Assembly: GCA_017424575.1 (NCBI GenBank)
Contig: JAFOYQ010000048.1
Span: 1 to 44,703 of the forward strand
Direction of reading: 5' to 3'
Source: Muribaculaceae bacterium
Lineage (GTDB): Bacteria; Bacteroidota; Bacteroidia; Bacteroidales; Muribaculaceae
DNA: 44,703 nt
In this document: positions 33,442 to 42,964 of the stretch, in pieces
How positions within the stretch are numbered: position 1 is the stretch's first letter
How the letters are laid out: every line of letters begins with the position of its first letter
Program-made: the position numbers and the translations under genes
The notes under the pieces: model-generated
Told to the model about the DNA's origin: nothing
Seen by the model: the letters and a program-made list of their open reading frames with translations, nothing else
Databases searched by the model: none

Positions 33442-35268
33442 TTAAAATTTATATGTCGCCCCTACCAATCCGGTAAATCCTTGCGATGGGATGTCGTAAA
33501 CAAGTTCATATTTGTGGTTAAACAAGTTTTCTAAACGAGCGAAGAAACTCCATTGATCGGTAAAACGATACAATGCTCCAAGCGAAAGGTCATTAACTTG
33601 GCGAAGTGATGTCTTTTCATATCCTGGTGTTATGCCTAACAAATCAATGGCATGAGTTTGGTGCTTGTAGACATGACGACCTGCACGATATTCATAATCG
33701 AGAGTGATATCAAGTGGAGCAATAGGTGTCACCACGAGCGAAGCATTCACTACATGGTTTGCACGGTCGCGCCACATATAGTATCCCTCTTTGAGCGACT
33801 CTTGTGGGGCATAGGTGTATCGTGCACTGATTTTACCCCAGTTTTTATAACTATATGAAGCAGCAGTGCCAATGTGCCATCCACGCATATTTACTTGTTC
33901 CATTTTCTTGTTATGATTGCCATACATTTGCTCATCCATGTCAACAATAGGCATATACCAATCGTTGGCAAATGCATATCCACCAAACACTTCTAATGTC
34001 GCGCCCTTGAATGGACCAAAAATCACACCTGCATCGGCTACCATAGGCAATTCAGATTGGTCATACGCCATCAATGGAGTGAAATAGTGTGACTCTTCAA
34101 ACATTGACGACATAGTGTTGGCTTGCGCGCCACCAGTGAAGTTTGCGTAAGCCGAGAGTGTTGTAAATCCTGCCCAATCAAGTGAAGTTGTTGACCAATC
34201 GAAATGCACATCGGGAGCGACTGTGAAATGCTTATTAGCCGTAGCGCCCACTTGGAAGTCTAATTTCACACCAATTTTTGCATTAATATTCTTGTATTTC
34301 AAGTCGTAGTGTGGTGTCAACGAAATTATAGCACGATTATACGGACGATAGTCTTCATAATTTGATGCACCATGACCTTCTCCAAAATATCTTGCCCACC
34401 ATTCAACATTAGAATGTTCATCAAAGAGCATTGTAGTTGCGAAGTCCAATCCCACTGTCGACAAATCACTCATTTCAATAGTAGCACCTGCGTTTATATA
34501 GCCTACATGCTCTTTAATAGGATTAAGCGATTTACCAAAGTCAAATCCAAATTCATCATACAAAGTCTTAACATCGGCTTGAATAGAGTCACTCACTCCC
34601 TTTGTAAAACCAAAGTAGTTATATCCGAGGGCGAAGTTGTATTTCAAACCACCTATTGACGACAACCATGCTGCATCAACCTTTGCGCGATGCACATTTT
34701 GGTTAAAATCTTTCTCCCAAGGATAAGAAAATGCATTGAAAGTATATCCCGCAGTTGCTGTCAATAACGATTTTTGTCCGATATATTGTGCATAGTCAAC
34801 ATTCACATTTGCTTCATGGTCATCAAGAGTCATCTCGTCACCTTTTCGCGAAACACCTTCGTAGTTTTTGCCATTATATTGCGCCCAAGCATTGAGTTTT
34901 ATTGCTTCGGTGTCAACAATGCGATATCCTGCCGAGAAATCAAGGTTATAAATAGGGAAATAACCCAACATTGCATAGCCACGATAGGGCGAAAGTTTCA
35001 TTGTATCAACATTGTCGGCTGGTTCAAGTCGAGTGATAAATGTTGGCACTTCGGCGGTCTTTGCTCGATCATTAAACGTCAATGGCGAGTGCTTAATGGT
35101 CGATACCGGAATTTGAGGCGAGATTGTCATCTTACTCGTCTCCTTCAACTCAGGAACAATATCTTTATCGATAGTAATCTCCTTGCTCAACTCTTGTGAT
35201 GTTGCACCCATTGCCATCGCAATCACAACAAGTGTAAAAATATATCGCATCTTATTCATATCAATCAT
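33442..35268 (-). CDS. TonB-receptor-like outer-membrane beta-barrel without a plug domain
   Basis: 608 residues. A signal peptide is near the N-terminus (MRYIFTLVVIAMAMGATSQ, starting about residue 7). There is no TonB-type plug. After a proline-rich N-terminal stretch, alternating aromatic/polar strands run from about residue 100 to the C-terminal aromatic strand (FTGLVGATYKF), as in TonB-dependent receptor barrels. YRFTDQWSFFARLENLFNHKYE near the end is the typical last-strand motif. Its ATG overlaps the TAA of the upstream TPR gene by one base, so the two are coupled. The pair probably forms an outer-membrane complex in which the periplasmic TPR protein feeds or anchors the barrel; this is inferred from the context, and the substrate is unknown. 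Confidence 0.8.
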   Translation of the reverse strand: MIDMNKMRYIFTLVVIAMAMGATSQELSKEITIDKDIVPELKETSKMTISPQIPVSTIKHSPLTFNDRAKTAEVPTFITRLEPADNVDTMKLSPYRGYAMLGYFPIYNLDFSAGYRIVDTEAIKLNAWAQYNGKNYEGVSRKGDEMTLDDHEANVNVDYAQYIGQKSLLTATAGYTFNAFSYPWEKDFNQNVHRAKVDAAWLSSIGGLKYNFALGYNYFGFTKGVSDSIQADVKTLYDEFGFDFGKSLNPIKEHVGYINAGATIEMSDLSTVGLDFATTMLFDEHSNVEWWARYFGEGHGASNYEDYRPYNRAIISLTPHYDLKYKNINAKIGVKLDFQVGATANKHFTVAPDVHFDWSTTSLDWAGFTTLSAYANFTGGAQANTMSSMFEESHYFTPLMAYDQSELPMVADAGVIFGPFKGATLEVFGGYAFANDWYMPIVDMDEQMYGNHNKKMEQVNMRGWHIGTAASYSYKNWGKISARYTYAPQESLKEGYYMWRDRANHVVNASLVVTPIAPLDITLDYEYRAGRHVYKHQTHAIDLLGITPGYEKTSLRQVNDLSLGALYRFTDQWSFFARLENLFNHKYELVYDIPSQGFTGLVGATYKF

Positions 35269-38243
35269 TATTTAAGACGTTCGTCAATCATTTTGAAAAT
35301 ATCAGCATCGCCACCAGGATAATTATCGCGTAATGTGCGCAAATATTCGTTTGCTTCAAATGTTTTACCCTCTTTGCGGTTAATATCCGACAATACGATG
35401 TAGCCACGAGCCAACCAATATTGGTGAGGTGTGCCCGAAGATAAAAACTCTTCTATCACAATGCGAGCATTTTCAAGTTCGCCAATCTCATAGTAATATT
35501 GTGACAACTCTACGGCACTCATTGCGCCATAGATATCCTCTACATCTTCAGCAAGAGTTTCCCATAATTCAATTGATTCGGGGGCTTTACCTGTACGGCT
35601 CAATGAAATTGCTTTAGCATACATCACTTCCGATTCTAATTCATCGTCATTTTGCGATGACAACAATTCATCGGCCTTCTCTATCACAGTGCCATATTTT
35701 TCCAAGTCGTAAGCAGCTCGAAGAATACCCATACGCGCCTCATTCAACACACTTGTTGAAGATGCACATTTTTCCAATTTTTGATAGTCGGCAAGTGCTT
35801 TTTCGGCTTTTCCTTGGTTGTATTCAATTTCGGCTTTTATTGAGAGTGCCAACTCAACCGATGCATTATCGGGATAGCGAGAAATAATCTCTTCGGCATA
35901 AGCCAATGCTTTGTCTTCGTTATTATTTCCATATTCATACTCGACCAATATTTCCAATGCCGACACTTCGTGTGCAGCACCTGGATATTTCTTCACGTAT
36001 GAACGTAGTTGGCTCACGTCATTATTATTCAAATATGCAGTTTCGGCGGCATTATATGCAGCTTCTTCAATATCTGTTTGCTCAATAGGCATTGCACCTG
36101 GCACTGTTGACATAAATGCAGTGTATGATTCAAGTTGGTCATCGGCGGCATAAAGTCGCATCAAGTCTTGACTTGCTACTTGCGCTTCATCACTTGTTGC
36201 ATAGTTAGTTATCACGTTTTTATATGCTTCAATCGCTTCATCTTTGCTTCCATTATTCAAATAAGCAATCGCCAATTGCAAATATCCGTTACGCCCTTGC
36301 GCTGTTGCTGGATATTCTCTCACGAGTTGTTTATAAGTTTCAATTGCTTGACTATATCTATCTTGGTCAATGTAGCATTGAGCCTTCTCGAGCAAGGCCG
36401 ATGGAGCGATGCCCGATGATGGATATTCTTCGAGCATTTCATCAAGAATTTCAATTTTTGCATTCACATCACGGCTGTGACCTTTCATCATTGCCTTTTG
36501 ATATAATGCATAGTCGCCAGTAGCCTTATTTTCTTCGTATGCTCTGTCATAACTTTCGGCAGCGGCAGCATAATCTTTCTTAAAATAAAAGCAGTCACCC
36601 ATGCGGCAATATGCATCGGCCACAACCTTTGAGTCAAGTTCGCCTGGGTCATCAAGAGCATTTTCAAAATTAGTAATTGCATCGTCGTATCTACCACTCT
36701 TATATCGAGCATAAGCAAGATTGTAGTAAGCCAATGGCAAGTTTGGCTCATCGTCGGCCGATGCATCTACATAAGCCAAATAATAATCGGCAGCATCATC
36801 ATATTCCTCTTGAGCATAGTAGCAGTTGCCTAACCACAAGTCAACCTCACGAGCCAATGTAGCATCATATTTTGCATAACTCTTTGATTGGTTAAATCGA
36901 GAGATTGCTTGATCTACTTTATTTTGAGCGAAGTCGCGTGCACCAAGTGTATACAACACTCTTTGCTTTGCCTTCAATATGTTAGTGCTTGGATTTTTAA
37001 TCTCTTCAATGCTCTTCAATGCTTGCTCGTAGTTATTGTCGGCCATATAACCTGTCACAACATACTCTTGCACCTTCGGAGCGAATGGGCTATTGGGGAA
37101 TCGGCGAAGGAACTCTTCGAAGTTTGCCACCGAGTTGCCAAATGGAATTACACCACCTTGCGAACTTGCCACAGCATAGTTATAGAACGCCAATTCTTGC
37201 ATTTCTAAGTCATGGTCCATTTTCACAGCCTTATTGAGAGCCAACATCGCTGCTTGATGGTCTTTTTTCTTCAAAAGCGATTGACCAATTAAGAGATATG
37301 CACCTTGTCCCATGGCATTATCTTCGCCCACTACCCCTTCAAGCGATTCAATTGCTTGAGTGTACTCGTGGTTTTTATATTGGCTCACACCAAGGATATA
37401 ACGAGTTGTTGGCAGTGGCGACTCCACTGCATCAACATAGGATTGCAAATAAGGGATTGCGCTCACAATGTCGCCCATGTTATAAAGCGATTCGCCAGCA
37501 ATGCGATTTGCTTCGGCAGTGTATAATGGGTCAACATCATCTCTTTTAAGGAGTTTTTGCGCTGTTGATAATGCACGCTTATAATCTTTATCCAAGAAAT
37601 ATACTTGACTCTTATAGTATTCCGACATTTCGCCAAGTTCCGAGTTGGGATTTACTTGATTGAAGTAATCGAGTGCCGCTTTGTAGTCTTTGTTGGTATA
37701 AGCGATATATCCGACATAGAATTTAGCCGAATTGCCATATTTTTTTGACTTCAATAATGAACGGAATCCATTTTCAGCATCGAGATAGTCGGCCAATCGC
37801 AAATGGCAATATGCTTTGCGATAAGCATAGTCTTGCGCACGAGAATAATCCAATGATTTTGGTTCAACCATTTTGTATTGTGCCAATGCAGTTGCATAAT
37901 CTTCGTCATTGAAATAGCAATCAGCCACTGCCATTTGTGCATCAACTCGATATGTTGAAGCTGGATATTTAGCAATAAAATCTTCTAATAGTGTACAAGC
38001 ATCGGCATCGCCCTTCATCATCGATGACATGGCAATGTAATACTCTGCCATCTCTTGTTGTTGAGCCGTGGGGTTCAACTCCAATAGTTGCGACATTTGG
38101 TCGATACATCCTTGATAATTTTTATCATCATACATTGATATCGCACGATTGTGATACCCCTCATTCATAGGAGAATTTATTTGAGCAGTAGCACCAAAAA
38201 TCGCTGTGGCTGCGATAGCCGAAATCATGATTTTTTTCTTCAT
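35268..38243 (-). CDS. Large periplasmic TPR-repeat protein
   Basis: 991 residues. A signal peptide is at 1-21 (KKKIMISAIAATAIFGATAQ). The rest is essentially all tetratricopeptide repeats of 34-38 residues, recognisable by spaced A.A...Y and Y..A...Y motifs, for example DDAITNFENALDDPGEL, YDAAADYYLAYVDAS and YRQA-type helices. By eye there are about 20 repeats spanning residues 30 to 985. Such superhelices bind other proteins. It is co-transcribed with the barrel gene (1-bp TAATG overlap). A TATCTTTG -7 box lies about 50 bp upstream. No other domain is seen. The repeat content is AT-moderate and shows no frameshift. Confidence 0.88.
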   Translation of the reverse strand: MKKKIMISAIAATAIFGATAQINSPMNEGYHNRAISMYDDKNYQGCIDQMSQLLELNPTAQQQEMAEYYIAMSSMMKGDADACTLLEDFIAKYPASTYRVDAQMAVADCYFNDEDYATALAQYKMVEPKSLDYSRAQDYAYRKAYCHLRLADYLDAENGFRSLLKSKKYGNSAKFYVGYIAYTNKDYKAALDYFNQVNPNSELGEMSEYYKSQVYFLDKDYKRALSTAQKLLKRDDVDPLYTAEANRIAGESLYNMGDIVSAIPYLQSYVDAVESPLPTTRYILGVSQYKNHEYTQAIESLEGVVGEDNAMGQGAYLLIGQSLLKKKDHQAAMLALNKAVKMDHDLEMQELAFYNYAVASSQGGVIPFGNSVANFEEFLRRFPNSPFAPKVQEYVVTGYMADNNYEQALKSIEEIKNPSTNILKAKQRVLYTLGARDFAQNKVDQAISRFNQSKSYAKYDATLAREVDLWLGNCYYAQEEYDDAADYYLAYVDASADDEPNLPLAYYNLAYARYKSGRYDDAITNFENALDDPGELDSKVVADAYCRMGDCFYFKKDYAAAAESYDRAYEENKATGDYALYQKAMMKGHSRDVNAKIEILDEMLEEYPSSGIAPSALLEKAQCYIDQDRYSQAIETYKQLVREYPATAQGRNGYLQLAIAYLNNGSKDEAIEAYKNVITNYATSDEAQVASQDLMRLYAADDQLESYTAFMSTVPGAMPIEQTDIEEAAYNAAETAYLNNNDVSQLRSYVKKYPGAAHEVSALEILVEYEYGNNNEDKALAYAEEIISRYPDNASVELALSIKAEIEYNQGKAEKALADYQKLEKCASSTSVLNEARMGILRAAYDLEKYGTVIEKADELLSSQNDDELESEVMYAKAISLSRTGKAPESIELWETLAEDVEDIYGAMSAVELSQYYYEIGELENARIVIEEFLSSGTPHQYWLARGYIVLSDINRKEGKTFEANEYLRTLRDNYPGGDADIFKMIDERLK

Positions 38244-38291
38244 AAACTCGTATGCCGTTAATGAATTATTTGTCGTATTTATTTATTCACA

Positions 38292-38299
38292 CAAAGATA
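38292..38299 (-). promoter_or_regulatory. Putative -7 box for the TPR-barrel operon
   Basis: The minus strand reads TATCTTTG (TAnnTTTG), 49-56 bp before the TPR gene start. Confidence 0.6.
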
Positions 38300-38425
38300 C
38301 AACCCTTTTAGGTTAAATTGCCATTTATTTATCAAAAAATTGCTAAATATTAAGCAACAAATAGATGCAAAACAAGCATATTGCACAATTTCGGTCATTC
38401 GCGTCCCGCACGACATCAACAATCT

Positions 38426-38462
38426 ACAAACAACAAGGGCATTGACCATTGCCAATGCCCTT
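38426..38462 (-). terminator. Intrinsic terminator after the lipoprotein gene
   Basis: AAGGGCATTG (38435-38444) and CAATGCCCTT (38453-38462) form a perfect 10-bp stem. The minus strand then reads TTGTTGTTTG, moderately T-rich. It ends the five-gene operon 16 bp after the lipoprotein stop. Confidence 0.75.
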
Positions 38463-38478
38463 ATCGTTTTATGTTTGC

Positions 38479-38919
38479 TTATTTATTTTTTAATGCACGC
38501 ATTATATCACAATTTGGAATTTCAATTTCGGCAACTTCGCCGTCTCTATCTATGTAGCGATACACAATTGAACAACCTTCATCGACAACGGCTGTGAGCA
38601 ATTCCTTTTCCTCATCGCCCGATGATGATGCTAACAAATCGGTTGTTGCGATTTCTCTTTCTCCTTCGGCAAACATTTCAGCCGTCATCCCTATTTCAGC
38701 AAATGACAAATCTAATTTTACTTCTACAACTAATTTATTATTTTCTTTCTTTACACCTGTAAAAGTCTTTTCTGGATTTGACATTTCTGGTTGATTTTTA
38801 TTTAGAGTTTCCACATAAGAGTCAACCTTTGAAGATTGTGAACATGACACGAAGGTAGTTGCACACACAAACACTACCAACACGCAACATAGTAGTTTAA
38901 TCGCCTTTTTCTTCACCAT
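38479..38919 (-). CDS. Small lipoprotein of unknown function
   Basis: 146 residues. The N-terminus is positively charged, followed by LLCCVLVVFVCATTFVSC, a lipoprotein signal with Cys at about 26 as lipidation site; SQSSK follows, so it may stay at the outer membrane. The mature part is short and charged, with two strand-like halves (KVEVKLDLSF-like and CSIVYRYIDRDGEVAEIEIP). I recognise no domain. It starts 20 bp after the proA stop and precedes a terminator, so it closes the operon, but a functional link with proline synthesis is not evident. Confidence 0.75.
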   Translation of the reverse strand: MVKKKAIKLLCCVLVVFVCATTFVSCSQSSKVDSYVETLNKNQPEMSNPEKTFTGVKKENNKLVVEVKLDLSFAEIGMTAEMFAEGEREIATTDLLASSSGDEEKELLTAVVDEGCSIVYRYIDRDGEVAEIEIPNCDIMRALKNK

Positions 38920-38939
38920 AAAATTTAAGGATTATAATA

Positions 38940-40178
38940 TCACCAGCGTGTTTGTCCATCGCCTGTGATTATGTATTTATAAGTCGTTATCTCGGGTAGT
39001 GCCATTGGCCCTCGAGCGTGAAGTTTCTGGGTTGAAATACCTATTTCTGCTCCAAATCCAAATTGTCCACCATCGGTAAATGCTGTTGACACATTGGCAT
39101 ACACACATGCCGCATCTACGTCACGACAAAACTGAGTTATCGCCATTTCATCTTGTGCCACTATTGATTCACTGTGGCGCGAAGTGTGAGTTTCGACAAA
39201 TTCTATTGCTTCATTGATATCGGCAACCACTTTTATCGACATCTTATAGTCGAGCCACTCGCGACCGAAATCATCGATCGTTGCGCGCTCTAATTTTTCA
39301 TACTTTCCATCGAGCACAGCAAACGATTCGTCATCGGCATATATCGTTACTCCTTTATCAGCAAGAGGCGCGCAGATTTGAGGCAAATCGCTCAAACGTG
39401 CTCGGTCAAGCACCAATGTGTCGAGTGAATTGCACACACTCACACGGCGAGTTTTGGCGTTCAATACTATCTCACGAGCATGCTCAATCAATCCCGATTG
39501 ATGCAGATAGGTGTGACACACTCCTGCTCCGGTCTCAATCACTGGCACACGCGAATTATCACGCACAAAATCAATAAGTTGCTTACTTCCACGTGGAATT
39601 ATAAGGTCAACCTTACCCACTGCAGCAAGCATTTCGGCTGTTGCCTCACGCGATGTAGGCAAAAGTGTCACTGTATTTTCATCAAAACCATTATCGGCAA
39701 GCACTTGGCGAATAATCGCTACGGCACATTCATTTGTGTCGCGAGCATCACTACCACCTTTGAGCAAACATGCACTGCCTGCCTTAACACAAAGCGAAAA
39801 CACATCAAACGTCACATTGGGGCGTGCTTCATAAATCACTCCTATAACGCCAAATGGCACCGACACTTTGTTTATTACCATACCATTGGGTCGTGTAACA
39901 CTCGACAACGTTACATTCAAAGGCGATGGCAGTGATGCCACCGAGCGCATATCTGAAGCGATATCATGAAGGCGACCTTCGGTCAATTTCAATCTATCAT
40001 ACTTTGGGTCGTTCTCGCTCATTCGCGCCAAGTCAAGAGCATTTGACTCAAGAATTTTTGAAATATTTGCCTCTACAGCATCGGCAAGTGTCATCAACAA
40101 TTCATTGATTTTTTGAGCCGATATGCGATTTAGCGCACGTGCTGCTATGCGAGCCGATTTATATATTGATTCACTCAT
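38940..40178 (-). CDS. proA: Gamma-glutamyl phosphate reductase
   Basis: Second step of proline synthesis: reduces glutamyl-5-phosphate to glutamate-5-semialdehyde with NADPH in the cytosol. 412 residues, normal. The aldehyde-dehydrogenase fold shows PFGVIGVIYEARPNVTFD and LKGGSDARDTN. The catalytic Cys is in ETGAGVCHTYLHQSG (about 250), and the C-terminal FGFGAEIGISTQKLHARGPM is the family signature. It directly follows proB with a 5-bp gap, forming the proBA pair. It is co-directional with the acyl-CoA synthetase and XRE genes upstream. The TAA stop is 20 bp before the lipoprotein gene. Confidence 0.95.
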   Translation of the reverse strand: MSESIYKSARIAARALNRISAQKINELLMTLADAVEANISKILESNALDLARMSENDPKYDRLKLTEGRLHDIASDMRSVASLPSPLNVTLSSVTRPNGMVINKVSVPFGVIGVIYEARPNVTFDVFSLCVKAGSACLLKGGSDARDTNECAVAIIRQVLADNGFDENTVTLLPTSREATAEMLAAVGKVDLIIPRGSKQLIDFVRDNSRVPVIETGAGVCHTYLHQSGLIEHAREIVLNAKTRRVSVCNSLDTLVLDRARLSDLPQICAPLADKGVTIYADDESFAVLDGKYEKLERATIDDFGREWLDYKMSIKVVADINEAIEFVETHTSRHSESIVAQDEMAITQFCRDVDAACVYANVSTAFTDGGQFGFGAEIGISTQKLHARGPMALPEITTYKYIITGDGQTRW

Positions 40179-40183
40179 AACTT

Positions 40184-41266
40184 TTAATCGATATAAAGGT
40201 AATCACTATGCACAAGTGGACGCGCTCCACTCTCACCCATCACTTGGCGAGCCATTTCAGAGTCGCAACCTACCTTACCCACAGCAATCATATTACCATC
40301 AGGAGCTACAACTTTTACAATATCATCTTTCTCAAAGTCTCCTACCACTGCAGTCACTCCCACTGGAAGTAAACTTGCTCCACGAGCCGACAATAGCGCA
40401 TCGGTAGCCCCTTGATTGATATGTAATTCCCCCTTAGCAAAACCCTCACTATGAGCAATCCATTTCTTCACTCCCGAAGTCGATTCGGTAGCAGGATGGA
40501 ACATTGTATATGGCACTACTCGCTCTGAGTTTACAACATCGAGCAATATATTATCGCGCTTACCATTGGCAATAATTACAGCAATACCCTCCGATGCCAC
40601 TTTGCGAGCAATGCGATATTTTGTTGCCATGCCTCCACGACCAAACGATGATTTCCCCTCTTGAATATACTCCGACACATCGTTTTGTTGCTCTATGTCG
40701 GTAATCACTTTTGAATTTTCATCACTTGGATTGCCGTCATACACACCATCGATATTGCTCAATATCACAAGTGCTTGCATATCCATCATCGTTGCGATGA
40801 GGCCTGAGAGTTCATCGTTATCGGTAAACATCAATTCGGTCACCGACACGGTGTCGTTTTCGTTAACAATGGGGATTACTCCATTAGCAAGCATCACCTC
40901 CATGCAATGTTTTTGATTGAGGTAGTGGCGGCGAGTAGAGAAATTCTCTTTTGTAGTCAACACCTGCCCACAAGTCATGCCATGCTCACGGAAGAGTTCG
41001 TAATAGCGATTTATCAGTTTGGCTTGTCCCACAGCGCTATAAAGTTGTCGAGCCGACACGGCATCGAGTTTCTTATTTTCACGCAACTCGCTACGCCCCG
41101 AGGCTACAGCCCCCGACGATATCATAATCACACCCACCCCCATGCGATGCAACTCGGCGATTTGGTCAACGAGCGCACTCATGCGAGTGATGTCGAGCGT
41201 GCCATCTTTACGAGTTAGCACGTTGCTCCCTATTTTTACTGCGATGCGTGAATAGCGACTGTTCAT
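40184..41266 (-). CDS. proB: Glutamate 5-kinase
   Basis: First step of proline synthesis: phosphorylates glutamate using ATP. 360 residues. The amino-acid-kinase domain shows VKIGSNVLTRKDGTLD, IMISSGAVASGRSEL and VNENDTVSV, plus GRGGMATKYRIARKVASEG. The C-terminal PUA domain (RGASLLPVGVTAVVGDFEKDD, about 275-350) is present, as in full-length bacterial enzymes. Proline feedback usually acts on the kinase domain. It is 11 bp after the acyl-CoA synthetase gene and 5 bp before proA, so it is within one operon. TAA stop. Confidence 0.95.
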   Translation of the reverse strand: MNSRYSRIAVKIGSNVLTRKDGTLDITRMSALVDQIAELHRMGVGVIMISSGAVASGRSELRENKKLDAVSARQLYSAVGQAKLINRYYELFREHGMTCGQVLTTKENFSTRRHYLNQKHCMEVMLANGVIPIVNENDTVSVTELMFTDNDELSGLIATMMDMQALVILSNIDGVYDGNPSDENSKVITDIEQQNDVSEYIQEGKSSFGRGGMATKYRIARKVASEGIAVIIANGKRDNILLDVVNSERVVPYTMFHPATESTSGVKKWIAHSEGFAKGELHINQGATDALLSARGASLLPVGVTAVVGDFEKDDIVKVVAPDGNMIAVGKVGCDSEMARQVMGESGARPLVHSDYLYID

Positions 41267-41277
41267 AATCTTTGTTT

Positions 41278-42927
41278 TTATTTCTTATTACGAATCTCTA
41301 CGCGACGAATTTTACCACTAATTGTTTTGGGTAATTCATCAACAAACTCCACAATGCGTGGATATTTATATGGAGCAGTAACACGTTTCACATGGTTTTG
41401 AATCTCTTTAACCAATGCTTCGCCTGCTTTATCTTTGTAATCTTTCGATAATACAATGGTTGCTTTCACTACTTGGCCACGAATTTCGTCGGGTACGCCT
41501 GTAATAGCACATTCCACTACGGCAGGGTGTGTCATCAACGCACTTTCTACCTCAAATGGACCAATGCGATATCCCGATGATTTGATAACATCGTCGGTGC
41601 GACCTACAAACCAGAAATAGCCATCTTCATCACGCCAAGCCACATCGCCAGTGTGATAAATATCGTCGTGATAAGCCTCGTTGGTGAGTTCGGGGTCATT
41701 GAGATACTCCTTAAACAAACCTACTGGTTTCACCCCATTAGTGCGAACCACTATTTCACCCTGCTCACCATCTTCAGCCCAACGGCCATCGGCTGTGAGA
41801 AGGTCAATGTCATAAACTGGACCTTTGCAACCCATTGAACCTGGTTTTGGTTCAAGCCAAGGATATGTAGCAATGGTGAGAGTAGTTTCGGTTTGTCCAA
41901 AACCCTCCATCAATTTAATACCAGTGAGGCGCTTCCACTCGTCATATACTTTAGGATTGAGAGCTTCGCCTGCAATAGTACAGTATTTAAGTGTAGAAAT
42001 ATCAAATTTAGTGAGGTCTTCGCGAATGAGAAAACGGAACACAGTAGGAGGCGCACAGAATGATGTGATGCCATAGCGTTGAATCATGTGAAGCACATCT
42101 ACTGGTTCAAATTTTTCAAAGTCATACACAAAAACATTCGCACCAGCAATCCATTGTCCATAAAGTTTGCCCCACACGGCTTTACCCCAACCAGTATCGG
42201 CAAGAGTCAAGTGAAGACTATCCTCTTTAACATTGTGCCAGAATGAACCTGTTATGATATGTCCGAGTGGATATGTGAAGTCGTGAGCCACCATCTTAGG
42301 GTTGCCAGTAGTGCCCGATGTGAAATACATTAACGATACATCATCGTTGGTATTAGCCAACTCTGGACGCACAAATGGTGCTGCAGCCTCAATCTCTTTA
42401 TCAAAATCCAACCACCCTTCGGGCACAATAGGTCCTGTAGAGATAAGCGTAGTCAACGATGGGCATTTAGGCAATGATTTCTGAATGTGATTTACCACTA
42501 TTTCGTCGCCAGTTGCTACGATAGCCTTAATATTTGCCTTTTCACAACGATAAATGATATCTTTTTCGGTCAAAAGGTGTGTTGCGGGAATTACAGTAGC
42601 ACCAAGTTTGTGTAGCGCCACAATTGCAAACCAAAATTGATAGTGACGTTTCAAAATCAACATCACCATGTCGCCTCGACCTATACCCTGCGCAGCAAAG
42701 AATGATGCAGTCTTGTCACTTTCGCGTTTAATGTCGGCAAACGTGAATTGTATCTCTTTCCCTTGGTCATTGGTCCAAAGGAGTGCTTTTTTATTTGGTT
42801 CTTTTTCAGCCCAAGCATCTACAACGTCGTATCCGAAGTTGAAGTTTTGGGGAACATTTATCTTGAAGTTTTGCATAAAGTCCTCGTATGATTCAAACGA
42901 GGCTTTTTCTAAAAACTTTTCTAACAT
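41278..42927 (-). CDS. AMP-dependent acyl-CoA synthetase (acetyl/medium-chain type)
   Basis: Activates a carboxylic acid to acyl-AMP and then acyl-CoA. 549 residues. The P-loop-like motif YFTSGTTGNPKMVAHD is at about 204-219, followed by GFGQTETT, TGDVAWRDEDGYFWFVGRTDD and the hinge with the catalytic Lys in KTISGKIRRVE near the end. This resembles MACS-type medium-chain acyl-CoA synthetases, whose substrate range is broad and cannot be set here. It sits directly behind a XRE-cupin regulator gene (37 bp), an arrangement I recall from other Bacteroidales, and is followed by proBA. An anabolic link with proline is not obvious. Confidence 0.9.
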   Translation of the reverse strand: MLEKFLEKASFESYEDFMQNFKINVPQNFNFGYDVVDAWAEKEPNKKALLWTNDQGKEIQFTFADIKRESDKTASFFAAQGIGRGDMVMLILKRHYQFWFAIVALHKLGATVIPATHLLTEKDIIYRCEKANIKAIVATGDEIVVNHIQKSLPKCPSLTTLISTGPIVPEGWLDFDKEIEAAAPFVRPELANTNDDVSLMYFTSGTTGNPKMVAHDFTYPLGHIITGSFWHNVKEDSLHLTLADTGWGKAVWGKLYGQWIAGANVFVYDFEKFEPVDVLHMIQRYGITSFCAPPTVFRFLIREDLTKFDISTLKYCTIAGEALNPKVYDEWKRLTGIKLMEGFGQTETTLTIATYPWLEPKPGSMGCKGPVYDIDLLTADGRWAEDGEQGEIVVRTNGVKPVGLFKEYLNDPELTNEAYHDDIYHTGDVAWRDEDGYFWFVGRTDDVIKSSGYRIGPFEVESALMTHPAVVECAITGVPDEIRGQVVKATIVLSKDYKDKAGEALVKEIQNHVKRVTAPYKYPRIVEFVDELPKTISGKIRRVEIRNKK

Positions 42928-42964
42928 GAATTTTTATATTTTGAAAAATATTTGTCTTAAAAAC

